From Flavobacterium sp. (GTDB lineage Bacteria > Bacteroidota > Bacteroidia > Flavobacteriales > Flavobacteriaceae): 64,000 nucleotides of DNA. The stretch spans positions 695,403-759,402 of the forward strand of contig NZ_JAGIAV010000001.1 of the NCBI RefSeq assembly GCF_017744675.1, in the 5' to 3' direction. The first letter of the stretch is position 1. Every line of letters begins with the position of its first letter. Below are positions 1 to 5,759 of this stretch, piece by piece. The position numbers and the translations under genes were made by a program. The notes beneath the pieces were generated by a model, which was given only the letters and a program-made list of their open reading frames with translations, made no database searches and was not told the origin of the DNA.

Positions 1-37
1 CCTCTGCGTAAACCTTAGCGCCCTTTGCGGTTTAAAA
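1..37. repeat. Partial intergenic palindrome (CTTTGCGG family)
   Basis: The window opens with one arm of a GC-richer intergenic repeat carrying TCTGCGT, CCTTAGCG and CTTTGCGG words. The same words make both arms of the repeat at 26808-26905 and resemble the one at 52075-52129. The other arm would lie left of the window, so the element is incomplete here. Confidence 0.5.
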
Positions 38-80
38 AACGTCCTTAATATTGGAATTTTCAGCATTGGGATTTAAACAA

Positions 81-116
81 AAAAAAAGACGATCAATTTT
101 GATCGTCTTTTTTTTA
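81..116 (-). terminator. Rho-independent terminator after the tRNA-Asn pair
   Basis: AAGACGATC and GATCGTCTT form a stem with a short A/T loop, with A-runs on the left and T-runs on the right, so it can work on either strand. It begins just beyond the 3' end of the minus-strand tRNA genes and probably ends their transcript. Confidence 0.7.
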
Positions 117-118
117 AG

Positions 119-192
119 CTCCCCCTCTTGGGCTCGAACCAAGGACCCTCTGATTAACAGTCAGATGCTCTAACCAACTGAGCTAAGGAGGA
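119..192 (-). tRNA. tRNA-Asn (anticodon GTT)
   Basis: Read on the minus strand this is a 74-nt cloverleaf. The acceptor stem pairs TCCTCCT with AGGGGGA (one G-U), with discriminator G. The D arm contains AGCTCAGTTGGTTAGAGC, the anticodon loop is CTGTTAA giving anticodon GTT, and the T arm contains GGTTCGAGCC. The 3' CCA is not encoded, as is usual in this group. It is identical over all 74 nt to the gene at 231-304. Confidence 0.96.
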
Positions 193-230
193 ATCACCTT
201 AAAGGTAAATATGTTTGCTAAAAAAAGTTG

Positions 231-304
231 CTCCCCCTCTTGGGCTCGAACCAAGGACCCTCTGATTAACAGTCAGATGCTCTAACCAACTGAGCTAAGG
301 AGGA
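231..304 (-). tRNA. tRNA-Asn (anticodon GTT), second copy
   Basis: This is an identical copy of the tRNA-Asn at 119-192, separated from it by 38 bp, with the same cloverleaf and GTT anticodon. The two are probably co-transcribed from the right (minus strand) and end at the hairpin at 81-116. Confidence 0.96.
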
Positions 305-387
305 AGTTGTTGCTCTTTTTAGCGAGTGCAAATATAAAACTATTTTTAGTTTCTCAAAAACATTTTCACTCTTTTTTTGACTTTTTT

Positions 388-1731
388 TTACTTGCCTACA
401 ATTGCCTTGTAAATGTCGTTTCCGTTAGCAAATAGTAGTAGTGAAATAAGTAAAACAAAACCAACCATTTGCGCATTCTCTAAGAATTTATCGCTTGGTT
501 TTTTGCCGCTAATTATTTCGTACAATAAAAATATCACATGTCCACCATCAAGAGCCGGAATTGGCAATAAATTCATAACTCCAAGCATAATTGATAATAA
601 AGCAGTGATTGACCAGAATACTTCCCAGCTCCAAGAACTCGGGAAAATGTTGTAAATCGCAGCAAAACCACCCACTTGTTTGTAAGCTTTGGTTTCTGGA
701 TTAAAAATCATTTTCAATTGTTTTCCGTAACCTACCAATTGATCTTTTCCTTTTTCAAGACCAACCGGAATAGATTCGAAGAAACCGTATTCTTTTGTAC
801 TTATTTTATAGTATCCTAGTTTTTCTAAAGATTTCATGTCTAAACCGCCCGCAAGAACGCCTAAAGTTCCTTCTTTAGAAACTTTCAGAGTAAGAGGTGT
901 TTCTTTTAAGTCGCGTAAAACAACTGCAGAAATCTCTTTTCCTTTATTCGCAGCTAAAATTGCTTTTGCCTCGTCAAAATATTTAACTTTTTGTCCGTTA
1001 AGAGAAAGAATCAAATCTTTTGCTTTTAAATTTTGGTTAGGAGAGTCTTCTCCAACTTTTCCAATTGCAAAAGGACGGCGGATGTCGATAAGCATTCCTT
1101 TTTCTGTTTTAGAAAGTTGATCTACAAAATCTGTCGGCATTGTAATCGTTTGCTGTTGTCCGTTTCTTTCAATCAAAACGTGTTTTGCCATGATGACATT
1201 CATGTTCATATCACTGTCAAAATTTTCTACAGCTTTACCGTCAATAGAAATAATTTTATCTCCTGTTTTAAAACCAGCTTTAAGCATAGCAGGATTTTCG
1301 ATTGCAACACCATCTTTTAAGTCAGCATTAGCAATATAAGTATCTCCGTAAGCAAATGCCATTCCGATATAGATAATAAAAGCCAAGATAAAGTTTACCG
1401 TAACACCGCCAAGCATAATAATTAAACGCTGCCAAGCTGGTTTAGTACGAAATTCCCAAGGCTGAGGATCTTGAGCCATTTGCTCTTTGTCCATACTTTC
1501 ATCAATCATTCCAGAAATTTTCACATAACCACCAAGCGGCAGCCATCCGATACCGTATTCTGTTTCTCCGATTTTCTTTTTGAAAAGAGAATATTTAACA
1601 TCAAAAAACAAATAAAATTTTTCGACTCTAGTTTTAAACAATTTAGCAGGGATAAAATGCCCTAATTCGTGAAGAATAATAAGTAAAGATAAACTCAATA
1701 GAAATTGAGAGAGTTTGATAACTATATCCAT
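388..1731 (-). CDS. rseP: RIP metalloprotease RseP (site-2 protease family)
   Basis: Intramembrane zinc protease of 447 residues that cleaves membrane-anchored regulators such as anti-sigma factors and can clear signal-peptide remnants. An N-terminal membrane segment carries the zinc motif HELGH at residues 21-25. PDZ-like regions follow in the middle, and the third metal ligand motif NLLPIPALDGG lies near residues 387-397, followed by a last membrane segment. Length is normal for the family. It is read from an ATG at 1731 and is followed by the two tRNA genes. No partner anti-sigma factor is in the window. Confidence 0.95.
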   Translation of the reverse strand: MDIVIKLSQFLLSLSLLIILHELGHFIPAKLFKTRVEKFYLFFDVKYSLFKKKIGETEYGIGWLPLGGYVKISGMIDESMDKEQMAQDPQPWEFRTKPAWQRLIIMLGGVTVNFILAFIIYIGMAFAYGDTYIANADLKDGVAIENPAMLKAGFKTGDKIISIDGKAVENFDSDMNMNVIMAKHVLIERNGQQQTITMPTDFVDQLSKTEKGMLIDIRRPFAIGKVGEDSPNQNLKAKDLILSLNGQKVKYFDEAKAILAANKGKEISAVVLRDLKETPLTLKVSKEGTLGVLAGGLDMKSLEKLGYYKISTKEYGFFESIPVGLEKGKDQLVGYGKQLKMIFNPETKAYKQVGGFAAIYNIFPSSWSWEVFWSITALLSIMLGVMNLLPIPALDGGHVIFLLYEIISGKKPSDKFLENAQMVGFVLLISLLLFANGNDIYKAIVGK

Positions 1732-2072
1732 TTTTTGTTTTTAATTCGTATTTAACGCACAAAAGTAGCGTTTTCTATTTTAATATAAGTGTGCAAGATA
1801 ATGTTTAAGGTTTTAAATGTTTGTTAATAATTATATTAGTTTTTATTAAACAAAAAAGTAAATCCAAATTACTAGTTATTAGTACTTCATAGCAGGAAAA
1901 TGTTACAAAATGTCGTATTGTGACATTTTTAAAACTTTTCAAGGAGTGTTTTTTTAAATTTCAATTCTAATTTCAATTTTTAAATTAATTAAGAATATTC
2001 TTAAATAGTTAACACAACTGTTTTAAAATTCTTAATGGATGTTTTGTTTTGTTAATTTTTTACCGTGAGATT
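1732..2072. other. AT-rich divergent intergenic region
   Basis: This 341-bp gap separates rseP (minus) from the HTH gene (plus). I see no credible ORF. It must hold promoters for both genes, but no clear TAnnTTTG box could be assigned. The only notable structure is the inverted repeat listed at 1897-1929. Confidence 0.5.
1897..1929. promoter_or_regulatory. Imperfect inverted repeat, candidate operator
   Basis: AAAATGTTACAAAAT and ATTGTGACATTTT are near-complementary arms around a GTCGT centre. It lies about 145 bp before the HTH start and opens the accessory peptide region. It lacks a T-tract that would make it a convincing terminator. It could be an operator or merely an intergenic palindrome. 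Confidence 0.3.
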
Positions 2073-2395
2073 ATGAATTTTATTAGACAAATTGAAAGAA
2101 TAAAAAAAATGCACAAGTTAATTTGTGGAGAAAAAACAGGTTCTCCTTTAGCATTTGCAAAAAAATTATGTGTGAGTAGAAGCCAATTTTACAATGAATT
2201 AGATCTTATAAAAGAACTTGATGCTCCTGTAAGGTATTGTAAAAAGAGAGAGAGACATTTTATTATGAATCTCCATTTGAATTGATTCTAATTTTTTCTC
2301 TACAAATAATAAAGGACGATGAAGCCAGAGAGATTTTTGGAGGTTCAAACTTCCGTCCAAGTTTATTGGACAGAACTATGATAAGTTTGCTATAA
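2073..2395 (+). pseudogene. Small HTH regulator, frameshifted at a (GA)5 tract
   Basis: As sequenced, the ORF starts at ATG 2073 and stops at 2285 (70 residues). It has a helix-turn-helix-like region, with GSPLAFAKKLCVSRSQFYNE as the recognition segment. At 2246-2255 there are five GA units. Removing one unit continues the frame as KKRETFYYESP and on to a TAA at 2393-2395, giving 106 residues. The restored C-terminus includes an EIFGG motif and ends NFRPSLLDRTMISLL, which overlaps leader copy A. The aromatic YxKxRxTFYY stretch only makes sense in the restored frame. It is probably the local regulator of the peptide genes. It may be a true mutation, a slippage-controlled gene or a sequencing error. 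Confidence 0.7.
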
Positions 2396-2460
2396 CAAAA
2401 TACTTCTCGAGAAAATGAATTTTGTTGGATTTATTAATTAACATTTTAAAATTAAACATT
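2348..2460 (+). promoter_or_regulatory. 113-bp precursor leader, copy A
   Basis: First of three copies (also 3695-3807 and 7937-8049), each exactly 113 bp and ending directly at a precursor ATG. It contains an inverted repeat (TCCGTCCAA, then TTGGACAGA with one mismatch), a possible -7 box TAAGTTTG at 2382-2389, and a second hairpin pairing CAAAAT with ATTTTG around the palindrome TTCTCGAGAA (2396-2424). The -7 box would start transcription near the second hairpin. There is no well-spaced -33 TTG, which would fit activation by a factor bound to the upstream inverted repeat. It also encodes the C-terminus of the restored HTH protein. Confidence 0.6.
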
Positions 2461-2598
2461 ATGGAATTAGAAGAGTTGAATTTAGTTGAGCTTAGTACTT
2501 ATGAAGTGCAGGAAGTTGATGGGGGATGCCCAGTTTGTATATACTTAGAATGTGAACCTCATGTTAAAGATTTTTTTAGAGGATTATTTGATTTATAA
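2461..2598 (+). CDS. Double-glycine leader peptide precursor 1 (CxxC core)
   Basis: A 45-residue precursor. The leader, of about 22 residues, begins MELEELNLVEL and ends EVDGG, matching bacteriocin-type double-glycine leaders cut by C39 peptidases. The predicted core of 23 residues starts Cys-Pro-Val-Cys and has a third Cys; it is acidic and not strongly hydrophobic. A core starting with Cys-x-x-Cys allows a disulfide or metal site. It follows leader copy A and is followed 18 bp later by precursor 2. The likely processing enzyme is the exporter at 5760-7910. Function is inferred from leader and context. Confidence 0.75.
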   Translation: MELEELNLVELSTYEVQEVDGGCPVCIYLECEPHVKDFFRGLFDL

Positions 2599-2616
2599 TA
2601 TTAAAAAAATATAGTT

Positions 2617-2742
2617 ATGTTAGAAGAATTGAAAGAGACGGAATTAAGAGAAATTAATGGAGGATGCGAAAGTTGTTATGAAAACGGTAGAAGATTGAGA
2701 GAAATGATAGACGTTGCTTGGACAATATTATTGCGTATTTAA
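2617..2742 (+). CDS. Double-glycine leader peptide precursor 2 (CxxC core)
   Basis: A 41-residue precursor with a short leader, MLEELKETELREINGG, and a 25-residue core that again starts Cys-x-x-Cys (CESC). The core continues with a basic patch and ends in a hydrophobic tail, WTILLRI. It has no leader repeat of its own and is probably co-transcribed with precursor 1, 18 bp upstream. The shared Cys-x-x-Cys directly after Gly-Gly suggests these two are a related pair, although the rest of the cores differ. Confidence 0.7.
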   Translation: MLEELKETELREINGGCESCYENGRRLREMIDVAWTILLRI

Positions 2743-2748
2743 GATTTT

Positions 2749-2771
2749 AGAGGTTGTGATGAGCAACCTCT
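2749..2771 (+). other. Intercistronic hairpin
   Basis: AGAGGTTG and CAACCTCT form a perfect 8-bp stem with a 7-nt loop between precursor 2 and the CPBP gene. There is no T-run after it, so it is more likely an mRNA-stabilising or partial-attenuation structure than a terminator. It could set a higher precursor-to-CPBP ratio. Confidence 0.45.
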
Positions 2772-2803
2772 ATGTTCATGATTTAAATATTTGAAGATTA
2801 AAA

Positions 2804-3466
2804 ATGCAATTCAATTTGATAAATTATAACTTGTTCAAAAAGGTTATAGAGTTATTAAAATCCTATTTTTTAGGTATAGGTCTCATTATTATTGTTGTTA
2901 TGGTAATAATTTTGCCATTGGATTTTATAGTGACAAGGTATCTTCATTTTGAATCCATTGTAGGTTTAATACACCAAACACAAAATAGATATGATAATTA
3001 TCCAATTTATTTAACAGTTTTTATTGGACCATTCATTGAGGAAATTTTATTTCGGTTAGGTTTAGTAGTAAACAAAAAAAACATTTCGATTTTTCTAAGT
3101 ATTCTCGTGCATGAAATATTGCGAAGAAGTTTTATAAAACTAGATTTTCAGAATGTATTGTATTTCTATATTATTGTTCTTACCGTTATTAGCTTTATCC
3201 TCGCGTGGACATATTTAACTCCGCAAATCATAAATTCTATTCAAAAAAAGAAAAAGTGGTTAATTGTTTTCTCAATAATCTCTTTTGGGTTATTGCATAT
3301 CACAAATATTAAAATAATACACCCAGAATTAATCTTGTTTTATCCTTTTTTTGTTTTACCTCAATCAATTATGGGCTATTTTATTACTAATTTAAGATTA
3401 AAAAATGGTTTTTTTTGGGGTCTTTTATTGCATTCATTATTTAATTTCATAGCTATCGTTTTGTAA
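2804..3466 (+). CDS. CPBP-family intramembrane metalloprotease
   Basis: A membrane protein of 220 residues. The CPBP (Abi/CAAX-like) motifs are present in order: EEILFR (EExxxR) near residue 80, FGLLH near residue 165, and HSLFN (HxxxN) near the C-terminus, set in several hydrophobic segments. Family members act in prenyl-protein processing and, in bacteriocin loci, in immunity or maturation. Its place between GG-leader precursors makes self-immunity or peptide processing the best guess. It starts at ATG 2804, 61 bp after precursor 2. Its AT content matches the surrounding cluster. Confidence 0.8.
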   Translation: MQFNLINYNLFKKVIELLKSYFLGIGLIIIVVMVIILPLDFIVTRYLHFESIVGLIHQTQNRYDNYPIYLTVFIGPFIEEILFRLGLVVNKKNISIFLSILVHEILRRSFIKLDFQNVLYFYIIVLTVISFILAWTYLTPQIINSIQKKKKWLIVFSIISFGLLHITNIKIIHPELILFYPFFVLPQSIMGYFITNLRLKNGFFWGLLLHSLFNFIAIVL

Positions 3467-3491
3467 AAAAAATACAATTAACAAATCATTA

Positions 3492-3662
3492 ATGCTAAAA
3501 CTAGATATAAAAAAACTAAAAACAAATGCTTTGAAAATCACTTTTTTTCTCCTTCTCATGTATTTTTTATTATTATGGGATGGAATGGAAGACTTTCTAA
3601 ATCGTACATTATTTACCATATATGGAGTAGAGATAAAATTAAGTTCATTTTTTATGATTTAG
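3492..3662 (+). CDS. Small single-pass membrane protein, unknown
   Basis: A 56-residue ORF, 25 bp after the CPBP gene on the same strand. A lysine-rich N-terminus (about 15 residues) precedes one strongly hydrophobic segment (FFLLLMYFLLLW), then a mixed tail that ends hydrophobic. There is no GG motif. Small cationic membrane proteins next to bacteriocin genes are often immunity proteins, which is a reasonable but unproven role here. The lack of homologous context makes this a modest-confidence gene. Confidence 0.5.
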   Translation: MLKLDIKKLKTNALKITFFLLLMYFLLLWDGMEDFLNRTLFTIYGVEIKLSSFFMI

Positions 3663-3694
3663 AATTAAAAAATCAAATAAATAAGAGAGTGTTT

Positions 3695-3807
3695 AACTTC
3701 CGTCCAAGTTTATTGGACGGAACTATAATAAGTTTGCTCTAACAAAATACTTCTCGAGAAAATGAATTTTGTTGGATTTATTAATTAACATTTTAAAATT
3801 AAACATT
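3695..3807 (+). promoter_or_regulatory. 113-bp precursor leader, copy B
   Basis: Nearly identical to copy A and exactly 113 bp to the ATG of precursor 3. Here the first hairpin is perfect (TCCGTCCAA, loop, TTGGACGGA). The -7 candidate TAAGTTTG is at 3729-3736, and the CAAAAT/ATTTTG hairpin with TTCTCGAGAA is intact. The segment can also be read as NFRPSLLDGTIISLL then stop, the same tail as the HTH protein, but no HTH ORF precedes it here. Confidence 0.6.
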
Positions 3808-3975
3808 ATGGAATTAGAAGTAATGAACTTAGAAAGTTTGAATTTAGTTGAGCTTAATGCTCATCAAATGGAAGAAATTGAAGGAGGTATTTTACCAGTA
3901 CTTCTTGCAGCAATCGAAATAGCTGGAGCATGTTATGCTGCTGGTTACGCAGTAGGTTATTTTATGAAACATTAA
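3808..3975 (+). CDS. Double-glycine leader peptide precursor 3 (GxxxG core)
   Basis: A 55-residue precursor with a 27-residue leader (ending QMEEIEGG) and a 28-residue hydrophobic core that begins ILPVLLAAIEIAGACYAAG and ends YFMKH. The core contains GYAVG, a GxxxG motif as seen in two-peptide class IIb bacteriocins. An in-frame TTG (3769) would extend it into the leader repeat, but ATG 3808 gives the canonical leader and the conserved 113-bp spacing. Precursor 4 follows after 11 bp and is the same length. The two may be partners. Confidence 0.8.
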   Translation: MELEVMNLESLNLVELNAHQMEEIEGGILPVLLAAIEIAGACYAAGYAVGYFMKH

Positions 3976-3986
3976 AAATTAATATT

Positions 3987-4154
3987 ATGGAAAGTTTAAT
4001 TGAAAAAAAAGAAAATGAAATAATTGAATTGTCGTTTGAAGAAATGATATCAATTGAAGGGGGACAAATGGAAAAATGGATGGTTGTTGCGGCATTTATG
4101 GTTGGGTTTGCACCTGGTTGTTTCGCCTTGGGGTATTATAATGCAACACATTAA
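3987..4154 (+). CDS. Double-glycine leader peptide precursor 4 (GxxxG core)
   Basis: A 55-residue precursor whose leader (about 26 residues) ends EEMISIEGG. The 29-residue core is hydrophobic after QMEKW and contains GFAPG (GxxxG) and CFALGYY, echoing CYAAGYAVGY of precursor 3. It starts 11 bp after precursor 3 with no leader repeat, so the two are likely co-expressed. ATG 3987 is chosen because it gives the GG leader; a longer frame upstream runs through precursor 3 out of frame. Confidence 0.75.
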   Translation: MESLIEKKENEIIELSFEEMISIEGGQMEKWMVVAAFMVGFAPGCFALGYYNATH

Positions 4155-4177
4155 CAAGTTAGAAAAAATATTTTATT

Positions 4178-4285
4178 ATGGAATCATCTAAATTTTTAAA
4201 ACAACTAAGATTGGGTTTATTTATATGTATATCTTTTTATGCAATAGGCTATACTGTAGGTTATTTAAGTAAAATATTGATTTAA
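4178..4285 (+). CDS. Leaderless 35-residue peptide resembling the precursor 3 core
   Basis: A short ORF starting MESSKFLKQLRLG and then one hydrophobic helix containing FYAIGYTVGYL. This aligns by eye with CYAAGYAVGYF of precursor 3, including the GxxxG pattern, but there is no GG leader. It lies 23 bp after precursor 4 on the same strand. A leaderless relative of an exported core could be a membrane-inserted immunity peptide pairing with the core, a leaderless bacteriocin, or a decayed precursor. Coding status rests on context and similarity only. Confidence 0.5.
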   Translation: MESSKFLKQLRLGLFICISFYAIGYTVGYLSKILI

Positions 4286-4349
4286 TTTTTATGAATAACC
4301 TCTTTTCAATTTGTATTAGAGCTTATTCTAATTTTATTTAGAATTGGTT

Positions 4350-4520
4350 ATGAAAAAAAAACTTCTCTTTATTTCAGGAACAATATATTTCATTACAATT
4401 ACTGTATTAAGAAAATATCCCGAAAACCATATTTGTTCCTTTTTAATTGGAATTTCTTCTGGACTAACAGTTGTGTTTTTTCTTTATATGATTAATGTTA
4501 AAAGCAGCATTAAAAAGTAG
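4350..4520 (+). CDS. Small two-segment membrane protein, unknown
   Basis: A 56-residue ORF starting MKKKLLFISG. Two hydrophobic stretches (about residues 4-20 and 29-48) flank a short polar loop RKYPENH, and the C-terminus is lysine-rich (KSSIKK). Such a small hairpin membrane protein between the precursors and the exporter genes fits an immunity role. It could equally be an accessory subunit of the exporter. No family is recognised. Confidence 0.5.
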   Translation: MKKKLLFISGTIYFITITVLRKYPENHICSFLIGISSGLTVVFFLYMINVKSSIKK

Positions 4521-4570
4521 AAAGAATATTTTTTTTAGAAAGTGGACACTTTTTGCATCAATAATCTAGT

Positions 4571-4605
4571 AATATTCTCTTTAGATAAAGAGGATATTCT
4601 TTTTA
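4571..4605 (+). terminator. Hairpin with T-run just before the exporter operon
   Basis: AATATTCTCTTTA and TAAAGAGGATATT pair with a single G-U, followed by CTTTTT. It ends only 10 bp before the HlyD ATG. It therefore looks like a terminator or attenuator that lets most transcripts stop after the peptide genes and a fraction read into the exporter genes. An alternative is an independent promoter between the hairpin and 4615, but there is very little room. Confidence 0.6.
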
Positions 4606-4614
4606 ATAATAAAA

Positions 4615-5757
4615 ATGAATTTCAGTTCTGATCCTATTAATACTCTCGAAAATCTTATTTCAAAAAACAAGACTAGGAGCATTTCTATTTATTTGATAAT
4701 TCTTCTGGCTTTAATTGTTTTTTTGACGTTGTTGCCAGTGATAAAAATAGATATCAGCAGTCAGAGCCGCGGTGTAATTAAAAGTAAAACTGATAATGTT
4801 CCAGTTTCTGCAATGGTAAGTGGTAGAATTATAGCAATAGCGTTAAAAAATAATGTGTATGTTAAAAAGGGAGATACGCTTTTGAAAATAGCTACTGAAA
4901 ATCTGGAAAGCGATAAGACGACACAAGGTGAATTATCGGCTTCAGCTTCAGTTTTATTAAAAGACATTTCAAATCTTTTGCAAAACAAGACTTCCGGCTT
5001 GTTGACAGCCGTTGCGCGTGAAGATTTACTCAAATTTCAATCGGGCAGAAACGAATTACAGAGCAAAATTTTGCAAGCGCAAATTAATTATGACCGCAAT
5101 AAAACATTATTCGATAGAGATATTATTGCAAAAGCAGATTTTGAGAAATTCGAATATGAACTTCGCCTAGCAAAACAGGCATTGCAGAGTTTCATTAGCC
5201 AGCAAAAAACAACTTGGGAAAACCAAAAAAGAGATTTAGAAGAACGACTAAAAAATCTAAATGGAACTGTTGCTAAAATAAATGCAGAGTCAAATAATTA
5301 TGTTGTTTTAGCACCTATTTCTGGCACTATAGAGAATTTTTCGGGTATTCAGAAAGGATCCTTTATAAATGCATCTCAACCAATTGCAACAATTTCTTCG
5401 GCAGATCATCTTATTGTAGAAAATATTGTCTCTCCAAATGATATTGGTTTAATTAAGAAAAATCAAAAAGTAAAATTCCAGTTAGATGCGTTCAATTACA
5501 ATCAATGGGGATTATTGGAAGGAAAAGTAATAGATATAGATCAAAACATAACAATTCAAGGTGAAAAGAATTTTTTTAAAGTGCGCTGTTCTTTAGACTC
5601 TAAAACTTTAAAACTGAAATCTGGATACAAAACTGATGTTTCAAAAGGAATGACTTTAACCTCTAGATATATAATAACTCGCAGAAGTTTATTCGATTTA
5701 TTATTTGATAAAGTAGACAATTGGTTAAACCCAAAGCAAAGTTCAAATAATGCATAA
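4615..5757 (+). CDS. HlyD-family secretion adaptor
   Basis: A membrane fusion protein of 380 residues that would link the inner-membrane ABC exporter to the outer envelope. There is one N-terminal membrane segment (about residues 22-45), a lipoyl-like beta segment (SGRIIAIALKNNVYVKKGDT), a helical hairpin rich in Q, K and E (about residues 125-225), the second lipoyl half (VLAPISGTIENFSG) and a beta-barrel C-terminal part. It is followed by the exporter gene after 2 bp, so translation is probably coupled. It starts at ATG 4615 directly after an attenuator-like hairpin. Confidence 0.88.
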   Translation: MNFSSDPINTLENLISKNKTRSISIYLIILLALIVFLTLLPVIKIDISSQSRGVIKSKTDNVPVSAMVSGRIIAIALKNNVYVKKGDTLLKIATENLESDKTTQGELSASASVLLKDISNLLQNKTSGLLTAVAREDLLKFQSGRNELQSKILQAQINYDRNKTLFDRDIIAKADFEKFEYELRLAKQALQSFISQQKTTWENQKRDLEERLKNLNGTVAKINAESNNYVVLAPISGTIENFSGIQKGSFINASQPIATISSADHLIVENIVSPNDIGLIKKNQKVKFQLDAFNYNQWGLLEGKVIDIDQNITIQGEKNFFKVRCSLDSKTLKLKSGYKTDVSKGMTLTSRYIITRRSLFDLLFDKVDNWLNPKQSSNNA

Positions 5758-5759
5758 AA

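Noticed and set aside
1897..1929. Inverted repeat as a terminator of rseP or another gene
   Set aside because: It lies upstream of rseP and of the HTH gene, where nothing needs terminating, and has no T-tract; kept only as a candidate operator.
2360..2389. TTG at 2366-2368 as a -33 box for TAAGTTTG
   Set aside because: Spacing is 13 bp instead of about 19, and the TTG is lost in copy C, so only the -7 box is retained.
3695..3745. Short in-frame peptide NFRPSLLDGTIISLL in leader copies B and C as a gene
   Set aside because: No start codon or upstream domain goes with it; better explained as leader DNA duplicated from the HTH gene end.
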